Assembly: GCA_034440575.1 (NCBI GenBank)
Contig: JAOTOL010001477.1
Coordinates: forward strand, 1,110,001 to 1,174,000
Reading direction: 5' to 3'
Length of the DNA stretch: 64,000 nucleotides
Origin: Imbricaverruca yamaguchii
Lineage: Eukaryota > Arthropoda > Thecostraca > Neoverrucidae
How positions within the stretch are numbered: position 1 is the first letter of the stretch; each line of letters begins with the position of its first letter. Under the pieces are notes generated by a model. The model was not told the origin of the DNA. It made no database searches and saw only the letters and a list, made by a program, of their open reading frames with translations. Position numbers and translations under genes: made by a program. Positions 1 to 12,100 of this stretch are shown here, one piece after another.

Positions 1-2
1 CT

Positions 3-1470
3 CATCACACCGTCTGGGGATGTGATAGTGTTAACACCCGCGGACAAGCTTTACACTCACTACTATTAAACGAAGCTATATGTTTGTTAAACACAGGTAC
101 ACATACACATTTCACTCTACCCTCAGGTCATTCATCGGCATTGGACCTGAGTCTTGCGAGCCCGCAACTAGTGGATTCATTTGAGTGGTCGGTGCACACC
201 GATCCTCTCGGTAGCGACCATTTTCCTGTGTGGCTATCTTATCGTGATGGGTCGGTTCTTGCTTCTAGACCTCCTCGTTGGAATCTCAGGAAAGCGGATT
301 GGACACTGTTCGCAGACAAAACGGAGATCCTTGTCGAGGCGGACTGTGAACTATCTCCTCCAACTGTAGAAGAGTTCACCTCTAAGATTCTACGATCAGC
401 AGAAGGAACGGTTCCGCGCACCACAGGCACACCTCGTCGCATCCCTGTCCCGTGGTGGACGGACGCCTGTCGCGACGCTATACGGACACGTAGGCGAGCT
501 TTCAGGGCATTCGACAAACGAAGTACAACTGCTAATCTTGTAGTATTTAGACGAGCACGTGCCCTCGCGCGTCGTACCATCCGGGAGGCCAAGAGAGTCT
601 CCTGGAGGGGGTATGTGAATAAACTGTCCCGTTTTTCGGCCATATCACAAGTATGGTCACGTGTGAAACGCATTTCAGACCATTATGAGCCGTTGCCACT
701 CCCGGTTTTGGATGTTGCTGGGCGACAGATTATGCAGCCTGCCGAGGTGGCTAGCGAAATTGGGTAAGTATTGTCGGAAAGATGTCGCGTGAGCAACCTG
801 GACGCAAAATTCCTCCGTTTCAAACGTCGCTGCGAGGAAACATCGATAGACTTTTCAACCTCAGTTCCACTAAATTATAACCAATCTTTTACATTAGCCG
901 AACTAACATCAGCCATAAACTCCATGCAGAACATGTGGGAAGGACTGGACTGCCTCCATAATAGTATGCTAAAGCACCTGTCAGTGAACGCTGTCCATGA
1001 ACTCTTATATGTATTTAATACACTTTGGCATAGTGGCAACTTTCCAGCTTCCTGGCGGGAGGCCATTGTGGTGCCTCTGCTTAAACCTGGAAAGAATGCG
1101 TATGATCCACATAGTTATAGGCCTATTTCACTCACATCATCATTATGTAAGCTTTTGGAGAAGCTGGTCAATGTCAGACTGACATGGTTTCTAGAAACAA
1201 ATAACATTTTAGCTAACGCCCAGTGTAGTTTTAGGAAGTATCGCAGTACGGTGGATCACATTTTAGCTCTCGACACTACTGTACGTGTTGGCTTTAAGGA
1301 AAAACGACATGTTCGGGCCATATTTTTCGACATGGAGAAAGCGCATGATACTACATGGCGGTACGGTGTCTTGAAGAAAGTGTTTAACTATGGGATTCGT
1401 GGTGCGATGGGTATCTTTATCAACAATTTCCTAGGTGATCGGTTTTTCCAGGTTAGAATTAGTAACTGCC
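3..1470 (+). pseudogene. LINE ORF2: endonuclease C-terminus plus RT fingers/palm, with a premature stop
   Basis: One reading frame is open from base 3. A TAA at 765-767 interrupts it (EIG-stop-VLSERC), yet the same frame continues to about 1,470, so this is a point nonsense mutation and not a gene boundary. Visible landmarks are GSDHFPV of the apurinic-type endonuclease (near 225), SYRPISLTSSLCKLLEKLV of RT motif 1/2 (near 1,110-1,170), and FFDMEKAHDTTW, a changed form of the usual FFDxEKAYDTxW (near 1,325). Near 1,470 the frame is lost and the usual PQGxxLSxxLF block is missing. The reverse transcriptase would have copied LINE RNA at a nicked target. This copy cannot. Confidence 0.85.
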
Positions 1471-1479
1471 TTTCTCGGC

Positions 1480-2208
1480 GTTATTGTAAGTGTAAGTGTC
1501 GCATTGTTTGCTATCATGATAAACGATATTGGGAATTGTCTACCACAGTCCATCGGTCGGTCTCTCTTTGTAGATGATCTTACGATTTGGTCCCGTGGCG
1601 CTAGCACTCATTCTGTGGAACGGCAGCTGCAACTGGCGGCGAATCGACTTGAAAGGTGGAGTTTTACAAATGGGCTTATGTTTTCCAAATCGAAGACTGT
1701 GGGTTTTCATTTTTGTCGTCGTCGTCGACCATGCCCCGATTTTTCAGTTAAAATGTTTGGCACGGTGATCCCTACCAAACCAGTTTGGAAGTTTTTGGGA
1801 GTGCACTTTGACAATCGCCTGACATATTGAGAACACTTTACAATTCTTAGGGATAGGTGTTTTGAGGCATTGAATGTCTTGAAGTGTGTGGCAAGAACTT
1901 CATATGGTGCAGACCGTAAGACATAACTGCTTTTTTACAGATAACTCATCCGCTCCCAGCTTGATTATGGCTGCTTCGTTTACGACTCGGCTTGTACATC
2001 TGATAAGCGAACGTTGGATGTTGTGCACAACGTAGCCTTGCGAATTGCCACTGGTGCATTTCGAACGTCCCCTACGGCAAGCCTTCTGGTTGAAGCGCAT
2101 GAGCCACCCCTTGCCTTGCGGCGTATCATGCTTGGAATGAGATACGCATGCAAGCTCTCCACAATTTCCGGACCACCCCACACATGATCTAGTGTTTTCG
2201 TCAAGCAA
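1480..2208 (+). pseudogene. LINE ORF2: RT palm with FVDD motif and thumb, frame-shifted
   Basis: A second frame picks up SVALFAIMINDIGNCLP, then the catalytic box FVDDLTIWS (near 1,568-1,595), SKTVGFHF and KFLGVHFDNRLTY. It ends at a stop at 1,828-1,830. Thumb-like sequence continues in broken frames (RSQLDYGCFVYDSACTSDK, LRIATGAFRTSPTASLLVE, then PPLALRRIMLGMRYA) to about 2,200. The junction with the upstream frame lacks about ten residues of motif B, so there was a small deletion as well as a frameshift. FVDD in place of FADD is common in I-group elements. Confidence 0.85.
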
Positions 2209-2331
2209 TGTGAACCTATTCCATGGATTGTCTACGCAGCGTTCGTCACCTTTCTGTATCAGGCTCTATAATGCACTGCGTCTGAGTGGAATCACTTTCC
2301 ATAACATGATCAAACTGAGCGCTCTGGATAC

Positions 2332-2345
2332 TCCTCCCTGGGGAG
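2332..2345. repeat. Probable target-site duplication, left copy
   Basis: TCCTCCCTGGGGAG at the left edge matches TCCTCCCTGGGAG at 21,820-21,832, with one extra G. Both copies encode the LINE residues PPW, so they are the same target sequence on both sides of the insertion. Three bases (CTG) lie between the right inverted repeat and the right copy, so the exact length (10-14 bp) is uncertain. Confidence 0.75.
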
Positions 2346-2346
2346 A

Positions 2347-2960
2347 CGTATCATAACCTCCACAGGTCTTAACCTCCACAGGTCACAACCTCCACAAATT
2401 CAACACATCGCAGCGGTCGTAACCTCCACAGGTCATAACCTCCACAAGTCCGCAGCGGTCATAACCTCCACAGGTCGTAACCTCCACAAGTCCGCAGCGG
2501 TCATAACCTCCACAGGTCGTAACCTCCACAGGTCGTAACCTCCACAACTCCGAAGCGGTCATAACCTCCACAGGTCATAACCTCCACAGGTCGTAATCCC
2601 CACAGGTTGCAACCTCCACAAGTACGGAGCGGTCATAACCTCCACAGGTCATAACCTCCACAACTCCGAAGCGGTCGTAACCTCCACAGATTCAAGAACT
2701 ACATAATTTTATCGAAGCATCATTTCGGATAGCTATCGCTAGGTAGCAGCACGGTCTAGGTATTATAGCAACGGATATTGAATGAATGTCATGCGATTGA
2801 ACGTTGAAGCATATATAACAATATTTCTCACTAGATGGCAGGATGTGTCGTTGAATACGCTTTTTCTGTGTGCGCACATTGTTAACTTTTCAGACGTCGC
2901 GAACCGGCCGTCGCCCCGTGGGAAGCTGATATGCGGCGCAGTGGCGGATGCAGAGTACGA
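2347..2960 (+). repeat. Left terminal inverted repeat with 16/26-bp minisatellite
   Basis: Positions 2,347-2,695 hold 17 copies of the core AACCTCCACA. They alternate 16-bp units (GGTCATAACCTCCACA) with 26-bp units that carry an insert such as AGTCCGCAGC. Then comes about 265 bp of unique sequence, which is also found inverted at the right end. Copy number differs from the right end (about 15), so the arrays have changed length by unit gain or loss while the order of the variant units (the AAATTCAACACATCGCAG unit, the TAATCCCCACAGG unit) is still recognisable. Confidence 0.85.
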
Positions 2961-5900
2961 ACACCCTGCTTAGACCTGTTTGTATCAGATTTGATGGCTA
3001 CCTAAAATGTTGAATACATTGTGATTCTCGCGCAATATTTGCATTGTCCGCCTTGAATATGCCGACTAGTCGTACCCTGGTGACGCCATTGATCAGCTGT
3101 CCTGGGAAGGAACGGAGAAAGCGCAGCGTCTGTGGCGCGAAAGTGGACGGTTCGCGTCGCGAACCAGTCACGGTGTCGCTGATGAAAAGTTAGGGAAGCC
3201 TAAGTGGGTGATTAGGAGTCGACTTGGCGCTTTTGCCCGGAGTGAGTGATTCGGAGTCTGGTTTGGAAAATCGCTGACCGATTTTTTTGGGGCTGAATAT
3301 AGGATCAGGGGTCGTGGACCACTTAGGAATTCTCACAGTTTTGGGAATTTTCCCCCATTTTTTTCTTCCAAAAATTGTGATTTCTGCTGAGTTGGTGAAG
3401 TAGGGTGATTTGACGGTATTTGCTTACCTTCTGAGTGGTTGCGATGCCCATTATAATACCATAAGCATGTAATTCAAGCCGGTGATTCGGAGTTCGCGTC
3501 TCGGAAACAACATTTTGCCATAGCAAATATTGATATTAATATCCAAATATCCAAAAATACCGGCGGAGAAAGCCCCCATGTCGCATCTTTTGTGCAACTT
3601 TTGAAACGTTTTTTGAAAACTTTTCTTTCTGATTAACAATTATATTCAAATAACCTAGGTAATTGTAGAGTGTACTGGACGAATGTAGATCATTCAAAAG
3701 TACATATTTTCTTCATTTTTGATTATGAGATGCACAGCTCCCGTGGCAACACATTTTGTCTAAATGGAAACTTCATCTTGAGTACAAACCTATCCGCTGT
3801 AGTGTTTCCGCTATAATTGTATGTTTCTGTGGGTGTATTGCTTTAAAATCCGCTGGCAGCCGAATGTTTGTTGGACCAGAATTTCCTCCGATAAAGCATT
3901 TTTTCTCTCGATTAAAATCCGATGATTGTTCGCATCGCGAAATCGTCACGGTGTCGCTGGTGAAAATGTGCATTAACCTGCAAGAACGGGTTACCCATAG
4001 TTCATTATAGCCTCCTGCCTCTTGTGCACTCGAGGTGCATTACGAGTTGGCTCTCTTTTACTTGCACGATGTTGGCATTTTTTATGTCGCAATAGCGCTT
4101 GCTGGACGAAGCAACTGCTTTTTGTAGGTAAGCGACCACCAAGCTAGACCACCGTTCCAAATCCTCAAGGAAAGAATTACTCATGTATTACTCATCATGT
4201 ACGATTGTATTTGCGTACATCTAAAGCAGCTCGGCTTAATCAGTTAAACGGTGGTAAAGTTCTACAGAATGCACCGACACTGTATATCTTGTTCAAATTT
4301 ATGCGAGGAAGTGAAAAGCTCCGGGCTATTTTTGTATAGCATCATTTGATTTTGCGGTTGGAAATTGCAGCTGAATTTAAGATTTCTCCTGTCTTAATCT
4401 TGTCTTATAGTTATGTTATCGGAACATACGTGTGTGATTCGGTAAGAATTTGGCTAATTCCTTCTGTGTTTTCTAGCTCTTCCAAACAGCTACTGTTCCG
4501 TTAAGAAGCAGAATGGAAGATTCCAACCATCACATAATTGGTCGGTATGCGTTGTATCGCAAAGTGTGTGCAAGTTTTGTAGCAGCTGGCATGTGTTCGC
4601 AGCCTTCATTTTGTTTCAACCGACCTCTGGCGATTCTATTCCAGTTCAAGAAATAAAACATCACAGCGTCCGATGCGCAGTCAATTAGGCGAAAAATGCA
4701 GACTTTCTAAATCTGTTACTTCACATTTGTGTCCATCAATTCCAACGACTTCCGAATGGCCATAGAATAGTCTCGAATGTAATGATAAGAAAATACATAT
4801 TCACTAAATCATTCAAATAGATCTCAATCCCACCAAAAAAGATGACGGTGTGCATAATCGTGATATGCCGTACCATTGGTTAACATTTAAGCATGCTACG
4901 GAAAGGGGCTGTCTAGGCCCAATGCGCCCTCATGTAGTATCCAACCCCGGCGTGTGACATATGAAATGTCCGCTAAGCTTTAGATTGTGATATCTTGCAA
5001 ACGTAATAGAGTCGGGCCCTCTGGATCGGCCAATGGAGCTAAAAACTCCATGACGTGCAACAGTGCATGACCAGATTCTCATTTTTGGAAAGCTGAATGT
5101 TTTCAGCTTCATGTTTTCACACCCAGAAACAGAGGTCACGGACCCAGCAGACAGCACTTATTTCCAACCTTCCCACCACTCCTGGGATCTCCAGCAGTGC
5201 ACTGAACTGCACATTGTATACCGATGAATGTACGGAACACTCGGGGGGACGGAGCAAGAACAGGAGAAAGCCACTCTGTAGATGTCTCTGGGTTCAGCAA
5301 CAGAGATGGGATAATATCGACTACTTTAGCAGTTCTATGCTAACTCCACTGTCATAGAACGTCTTTTATGCGAGGGATTCGAAAACTGTTTGCTGGGCGC
5401 GAGATAGGCTGTGTTATGCAAGCCAGGGTTTTATGTTGTTAACTGTAAAGAACATGCCTAGGAAATCTGTCGTCCCTCTTCTCCCAAAACAACTTTCGAC
5501 TTCCCAATCATAGACAGGCCTAGGAAAAGGAAAAGATGAGACATTCGCCCCCCACCCCAGGTTGTGAGGGCCAATAAAGCGTCATATTATGAAGGTGGCA
5601 GGCCGATATCATGTGTATGGCGCAGGAATGATTGTGTCTGACCCCGTATTGGTAGGGATTTGTCACCTCTTCCCTGCTGAGTGTTTGTTTTTGTTGTTGT
5701 TTCGACACTCATGTTCCCAAGCACCGAGTGTTGTACATGCACTGCGAGTCACCTGATGATCCCGGAAAATGCGCCCGGCCGAATAAGTTTGTGTGAATGT
5801 GCTGTATTTCATTGGCTTCGCGTACTTTGACGTATACGCATGCCAATTGTGCGCACACTCAAGTTTACGTAAGCACGAAAGCACACATGCGCAAATGTAA

Positions 5901-7739
5901 GTGAGCGCAAATATATGGAGGCCAACGTTGCGTATATGAATATAGGTCAGCGCAAATGTACGTGAATATGCGGAAATGTACATACACAGATGCAAGGGAA
6001 CTTACCCATTTTTGCATGCACAAGCGTACTTCGGAGTAGCTGCACGTAAGCAACCGTACGTTAGAGCACAGGCGTGCTCAGAATATTGTTAAAATGTAGT
6101 TGTATTAAGAAGACCAGAGGTGTCTGTGGATTTATTACATTTACTAAAGTGGGCCTCGTTTAGGCCTGAATCTATGAGGTGGATCCCCCCATCTATCCCC
6201 TCCATCTCGAAATCTATTGGACACATATCGAAACTGGACAGCTCAGGTTCGTCTAATATACACTTTAAGAATGTCGAAATGTCAACCTTCCCAGTGGAGA
6301 GCTTAGGAGGTAAAACGATTGGTGGATTGATAAAGGCTATTTGGGCTTGCGTTTAAATTTTACGTCGACAAAATTGTCATAGCTCGGAACAAATGATTTG
6401 TAATGGTGTAAAGCACTAGATGTCCATACATGCACATGCAAAACATCCAATGATGCAGCCAGAAGCCTGAGGAAGGGAAGGTATCATTCGTTCCTTGCTG
6501 CTGATCTTCACAGTCAGTGCCACAAACTTGGACGTAGCTAAGAGGGTGACTGGATCGGTCACCCCATTCTTGGGATTCTACGGGTCCATGACACGGCCCG
6601 AGGGCCATGCTAGTGGCCCATTCGCACTCCTCTACGCTATTGTCTTGGAGGAGACAGAAAATTCAACATAGCTTTTTTAGGTGTTGTTTGAAGCCTAAGA
6701 ACGCCTCCAACCCCTTGCAAATAATAACGGGCCCTTTGAGATGTCTACGATGTACACAAGTGGTGGGGAAGGAGGTAGATTCGGACGCTGGAATCCCTCC
6801 CACACATCTATGATTATCTACAATTAGTTGTGGGAACATGAATAGGGAACAATTATTGAATCAGCAACACATCCCTGACATCGAAACTATTCCTTTTATA
6901 AGCAACTGTATTCGTGATCCATGCTTCTGCAACAGTATTTTGGCCAGTTGGCCAACAGTTGGACTTCTCATACTCGCACAAAAAAGCAATGAAATCAAAA
7001 CATAAATAAACCCAAATGTAAACCTAAACGAGATCATTGTTTTCGAACAAAGTCTCTTGTCGACACCCAGCGTATTCAGATACAATCGCTTCAGTCAATA
7101 TGGAAGATGGCTCATAAAATGGCCATACAAGAGATATCGAACGAGAGCCATGCGGGGAGCAGCAGCATCGTGGAGGCGGCTGACAGCTTCAGTGTGTACT
7201 GACATTCGGTTGTGAACACATAGCAAACATTCATCAGCAAATATACATGGCTTTGTATTATCGGGGATCGATATGGCATGTACATTATGGCACCAACCCC
7301 GCCGGTCGGGTTCAGTGTGACCCGGCGAAGTAGCTGATGACTAGCGATTGCAATAGAATCCCACAACTTGTGGTCGACCACGAGCGACCACGAGTCGCTA
7401 AAGTCACGGCACCAACCTATTCCAAGGCTCCGTGCCGTCTGGCGCGAGCCGTTCCGTGGCGGCGGCACCTAGTTGTAGACGTGGTCAGCCAATATACTGA
7501 CACGCACATGACGGCGCACACGTGGCCGGCTGGACATAACACAACTTTGGATTTCAGCCACTTCCTTTTCAATGCCATTTTCAGACACTTCAATTCATTT
7601 CAATTCCAGTGTATTTCAATTTTTCAGATTTACCATTGCTAAAAATAATATTTTGGTGACATGTGTTGGACCTGATCACCACCATCACCATAGTGAATCA
7701 GGTCCAACAATGTTAGAGTAATGTTTTAAGTATGTTTAA
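2961..7739. other. Non-coding interior of the 19.5 kb insertion
   Basis: No convincing gene. Short ORFs have no recognisable motifs. A related phrase, TCACGGTGTCGCTG, occurs twice (near 3,168 and 3,947), which hints at old internal duplication. Positions 5,840-6,060 contain loosely repeated GCGCAAATGTACGT-like words. A hairpin lies at 7,664-7,709. Confidence 0.5.
7664..7709. repeat. Perfect 13-bp inverted repeat (hairpin)
   Basis: TGTTGGACCTGAT at 7,664-7,676 pairs with ATCAGGTCCAACA at 7,697-7,709 across a 20-base loop. The pairing can extend through CAC/GTG with one bulged base. It lies about 30 bp before the start of element X. Confidence 0.8.
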
Positions 7740-8570
7740 CGGTGCCCTCTTGTAGCAGGAAAAACCTAAATTATCGGACGATGGTTTTATGGTAGCAAAG
7801 ATGAACATGCAATTTCATTTCCCATGCTGTTTTACGGGGACACATTCCCCCATGCCGGGAAATGCGTCCCTCTGAAAAGGTTCCAGTGTTCCCGCTCGCA
7901 TTTTTCAGCTTCAGGCGCCTCTATTAAATAAAAAGGTTCCCCTTGGAAGAAAAGGCGCCCCTTGCGGAAGAGCCGAGTACATCCCTCCCCCTCGAATTTT
8001 GCAGCGAGAGGCGCCACTTCAGGCGCTTTCACAGTGAAGCCGATCCAAAGAAATGGCGCCTCTCCAGACAGGTGCCCACATAATAATTCCTGGGTTCTAC
8101 ATCTGATTACAACATTGCTCTCTCGCGGTTATTAATTCGGGCTGGTTATAAAATTGTGCGCATTCACGTGTGGCTTCTCTTGCAAATTTTACAACAACAG
8201 TTGAGTCATCAAGAGGAAAGCGGTCAAACTGAAAAGAAAGTTATATGTTTTGTATGTCCGTAACAGCAATGTGGCAGCGTAAATTAAAAACCGGCGATGA
8301 GAGCACCGTCCGAACAGGTTACGACGGATTTCTTGGGGAACCCCTTGTCATATAGGATGCGAGTGACTGCTATCACAAAGGCTGCAAACAAACATAGATC
8401 TGACCGTCCTATTCCTACTACACTCAATAATTGTAAACACGCCGGACCTTCGACATTTTTGAAATTACTTCGATATCTCAACATTCTGATACCGTACGGC
8501 AAGCCACGTCAAGTGATACCCACATGATGCAAATTGAAGCCATAACCACGAAACGCAAGGACTCTGAAAA

Positions 8571-9544
8571 TTAACACACGCCCTGGAGGGGGGGGGGGTG
8601 GCGAAATCCGCCTACCCATCCCGTTTTTTCGTACATCACTCCAGATAGTTACTGGCAGATAAACCCCATTGTTTGCGTACCTGCTTAGAATTGACAGGCG
8701 CGTTGCCTAAAGCATGACAAAACGGAAATTGGACAACACATTTCGAGTTAGGGGCCGTTAAAGTCCAAAAATCTCGCAGCGCCAATCCACAGAAATCGGC
8801 GCTGATGCGCTTCCCATATATTGGCAAAAGGGAAATGTTCTTGGCAACACTAGCGACTTGTTTCTTGTATATTATTATGCCATATAGTTTCAAAATTATG
8901 TTAGGTCACCGAGGTCAAGTTAGGTCCGGTTCATGACAGGTTAATGGAACCAAACTTGGTCAACTTGAATGCTGTCATAAGTGCAAATGACTGTCATGCG
9001 GTTGATGTCACTTTGTGTGTTATTCTCTACACATCTTGAAAACTACTGTTTGTCATTGTGTACCTAAGCGCTTCCATACTTTATTCATGTACTTCACTCC
9101 ATTCTTTGCGAAGCCGATTGCGACGAACCGCCCAACGGAGATGTCAGGGGGCGGCCCGGTTACAATAACCGCAGCAGGTAATGGCCCGATAAATTGCTGC
9201 TATATAGATGACCTGAGGTCAAATGTGGGGTCTAGCATCTGTACTGCATCAGTAGTAATGTCCAAAACACATATATGCCCATTTTGGAGCGTTCAAACAC
9301 AATCACAGCGATCCATAACAATGACAAGCCAAGCCACGCAAAACCAGAACATTTTGACATATTTTGACCTAGTATGTCCTTGAAGATATTGGCCATGACA
9401 TTTCCACACAATAGAGTTCACTATCGTACCCATCTACCCTGCGAATTTCGTTTCACCAGCTTTAATAGGAACCGTGAACTTAAGGGCGGAATCCGCCCCC
9501 TCCAGTGCGTGTAATTTTCAGACGCTCTCCAGGGCGCATGTTAA
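8571..9544 (+). mobile_element. TTAA-flanked non-autonomous DNA element, copy E1
   Basis: The segment begins TTAACACACGCCCTGGAGG and ends CCAGGGCGCATGTTAA, so short inverted repeats (CAYRCGCCCTGGAG) lie directly inside a TTAA at each side. A duplicated TTAA is the hallmark of piggyBac and Kolobok insertions. No transposase is present and the length is about 970 bp. It sits in a ~280-bp satellite monomer, whose sequence resumes after the right TTAA. The internal order of blocks is the exact reverse of copy E2. Confidence 0.75.
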
Positions 9545-9804
9545 ATTAATATTTGACCTTGTGGTTTGATCTGACATTCCCCAGATTGAAATGCTACTCC
9601 AGAGTTTATCTCTTGATACCAAGCATGGGTAGCTTTTGGAGAAAACGAAGGAACGTTGGGCGACAGAATAAATGAGTTCGACCTTTGACTTTGAAAATTA
9701 AAGTGATTTCTGAACAGTTTGATGGAGTACGACACGGCACGTTGAGTCACTCTACTGCATGAGAATTGAAGACATAGCGACGAGGCGCGAGGACGTCGAA
9801 CCAT
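9545..9804 (+). repeat. Single ~260-bp satellite monomer between the two TTAA elements
   Basis: Shares the phrases ATTGAAATGCTACTCCAGAG, TTCGACCTTTGAC and CATAGCGACGAGGCGCGAGG with the monomers at 11,108-12,100. It is a leftover unit of the same tandem array. Confidence 0.7.
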
Positions 9805-10741
9805 TTAACACGCGCCCTGGAGGGCCTCTGAAAATAACGCGCACTGGAGGGGGCCCCCCCCCCTAAGATCTCATCTCCTATGAAGGCTAGAGCAACCAAA
9901 TTTGCAGAGCGGATGGGCACGATAGTGAACTCTATTGTGTGCAAATGAGGTCAAAATAGCAAAATGTTCTGGTTTTGCGTGGCTTGGCTTGTCATTGTTA
10001 TGGATCGCTGTGGCTGTATTTAAAGGCACCAAAATTGGCATTAATGATGTTTTGGACATTACTAATGATGCAATACAGTTGTCAGATCCGCCATTTGACC
10101 TCAGGTCACCTATATAGGAAAACTTTATTTGGTCATTACCTGCTCCAGTTACCAGAACCGGGCTCCCATCCCGACTGCTCCATTGCGCGGCTCGGCACAA
10201 TCGGCTTCGCAAATAAAGGAGTGAAATGCATGAATAAAGTATGGAAATGCTTAGGCACACAATGACAACAGTAGATTTCGGGATGCATAGGGAGTAACAT
10301 GTAAAGTGACATCAATCGCATGACAGTCATTTGCATTTATGACACATTCCAGTTGACCAAGTTTGGTTCCATTAGCCTATCATGAACTTGACCTGACTTG
10401 ACCTCGGCGACCTAACATGACTTTTAAATTATATAGCATAACCATATGCATCAAACAAGTCGCTAGTGTTGTCAAGAATACTTCCCTATTGCCAATATAC
10501 GGGAAGCGCATCAGCGCCGATTTTTGTGCTCTGGCGCTGCGAATTGTTTTTAGTTTAACGGCCCCTAACTTGAAAACTCCTCGGCCGATTTACATTTTTC
10601 TTGCTTTAAACAATGCGCCGGTCATTGCTAAGCAGGTACGCGAAAAATTTGGCGTATATCGGCCGGTACAATATGGAGTTATGCACGAGAAATCGGAAGG
10701 ATTGGCGGATTTCGCCATACCCCCTCTAGGGCGTGTGTTAA
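9805..10741 (-). mobile_element. TTAA-flanked non-autonomous DNA element, copy E2 (inverted)
   Basis: Starts TTAACACGCGCCCTGG and ends CTAGGGCGTGTGTTAA. It is a near full-length reverse complement of E1: for example the block around TTTTGCGTGGCTTGGCTTGT at about 9,972 is the complement of the block near 9,345. It entered the satellite at the equivalent TTAA of the next monomer (flank GCGAGGACGTCGAACCAT, compared with GCAAGGACTCTGAAAA for E1). A further partial copy of its right end follows. Confidence 0.75.
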
Positions 10742-11107
10742 CCTGTTATGAACTTGACCTGACTTGACCTCGGTGACTTGACATGACTCTGGAACAATGT
10801 AGCATGACAATGTACATCAAGCAAGTCGCTAGTTTTGCCAAGAACACTTCCTTTTTGCTAATATACGGGAAGCGCATCAGCGACGATATTTGTGATCTGG
10901 CGCCGATAGATTTTGTGGAGTTTAGCGACCCCTAACTCGAAAAATGTTCGGTTGATTTTCATTATTCCTACTTCAAACAACGCGCCGGTCATTTATTAGC
11001 AGGTACACAAACAATAGCGCATATCGCCCGGTAAAATCTGGAGTTATCTATGAAAAATCGGAGGGGTTGGCGGATTTCGCCCCCCCCCCCTCCAGGGCGC
11101 GTGTTAA
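10742..11107 (-). repeat. Partial third copy of the TTAA element (one end only)
   Basis: Repeats the last ~365 bp of E2 (GAACTTGACCTGACTTGACC, then AAGCGCATCAGCG) and ends CCAGGGCGCGTGTTAA at 11,107. It has no second end, so it is a tandem duplication or a truncated insertion. Confidence 0.7.
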
Positions 11108-12100
11108 ACTAACCTTCGGTCTTGTGCTTTGACATTGACATTGATCCGGTTTGAAATGTTGCTTGAGGTGCACCACGGGCTATTGCTTGGTATCAGATGC
11201 GAGTAGGTTAGGGCGAAGAAGAAAATGCGAGGCGACTAAGGAAATCGGTTTGACCTTTGACCTTAGAAATTAGTTATATTTGGAAGCATTATGATACGGC
11301 ACAAGCCACGTCGAGTGACACCCACTTGGTGCAAATTGAACCCATAGCGACGAATCGCGAGGACTTGGAAAATTAAAACTAGCCTTTGAGCTTTAGGATT
11401 GATCTTGCCACATCCTGGTTTTAAAATCCTACTCGAGGGTTCACCATGGGTTGTCGATTGATAGTGGATCTGGGTAGGCTTGGGCGAAAACCACAAAACA
11501 ATATGAGACAACCGAAGAAATCAGCTTGAATTTTGATCCGTCAAGACTATTTCTAAATTTAAACTTTCTGATAATGCACAACAAGACAACACGAGTGACA
11601 GAATACTAATGACATCCATTTTCTGCAAATTGAAGCAATAGCGACGAAACGCGAGGACATCGAAGAACTGAATACAACCTTTGACCTTGACCTGTCCCGG
11701 TTTGAAATGTTACTCGAGTGTTCACCACTGATTATTGCCTGATGTCAGATTTGGATAGGTTTGAGATAAAAAGAAGAAAATAGGCGATCGAAGGATCAGC
11801 TTGGCCTTTTCTCTTGAAAAATAGATAGCTTAGCTTTCTGATACTGCATAGCAAGCCACATTGAATGATCCTCATTTGATGCAAATTGAGGCGAATGCAA
11901 CCGATTCTCCCGTTCGGTCAATATGACTTCAATGTCACCATCTAATAAATCAAGCTAACATTTGACCTAGAAGTTTGACCTTGACATGTGCCGATTTGAA
12001 ATGTTGCAGGACGGTTCACCACAGGCTATTGCTCGATACCAGATGTGGGCAGGTGTGGGTGAAACAAATTGGAGACGAACGAAGAAACCGGTTTGCGTTG
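11108..12100 (+). repeat. Tandem array of ~270-295-bp monomers
   Basis: The anchor phrase GGTTTGAAATGTTGCT followed by TTCACCA recurs near 11,148, 11,420, 11,698 and 11,991, so the period is about 272-293 bp. Each unit also holds a TTTGACCTT word, a GGCAAGCCACRTCGAGTGA-like word and a GCGACGAAACGCGAGGAC-like word. Diverged units flank the TTAA insertions (8,280-8,570 and 9,545-9,804). One unit survives in the inverted copy at 36,840-36,954 plus 41,228-41,390. Confidence 0.8.

Larger units (their letters stand above)
1..2345 (+). mobile_element. I-clade LINE, endonuclease and reverse-transcriptase part, decayed; continues at 21,820
   Basis: Non-LTR retrotransposon ORF2 remnant running from the window edge. 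In order it shows the endonuclease C-terminus (HHTVWGCDS near base 5, then SALDLSLASP and LGSDHFPVW), the linker, reverse transcriptase motifs and the thumb (RSQLDYGCFVYDSA, near 1,945-1,990). The copy stops at ALDTPPW (2,320-2,340), and the matching sequence PPWELLVPKID resumes at 21,820. I therefore read 1-2,345 and 21,820 onward as one LINE copy split by a later insertion. Presence of a C-terminal RNase H on the far side places it in the I group rather than Jockey. That assignment rests on family knowledge. The coding sequence is broken in several places, so it is inactive. Confidence 0.9.
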
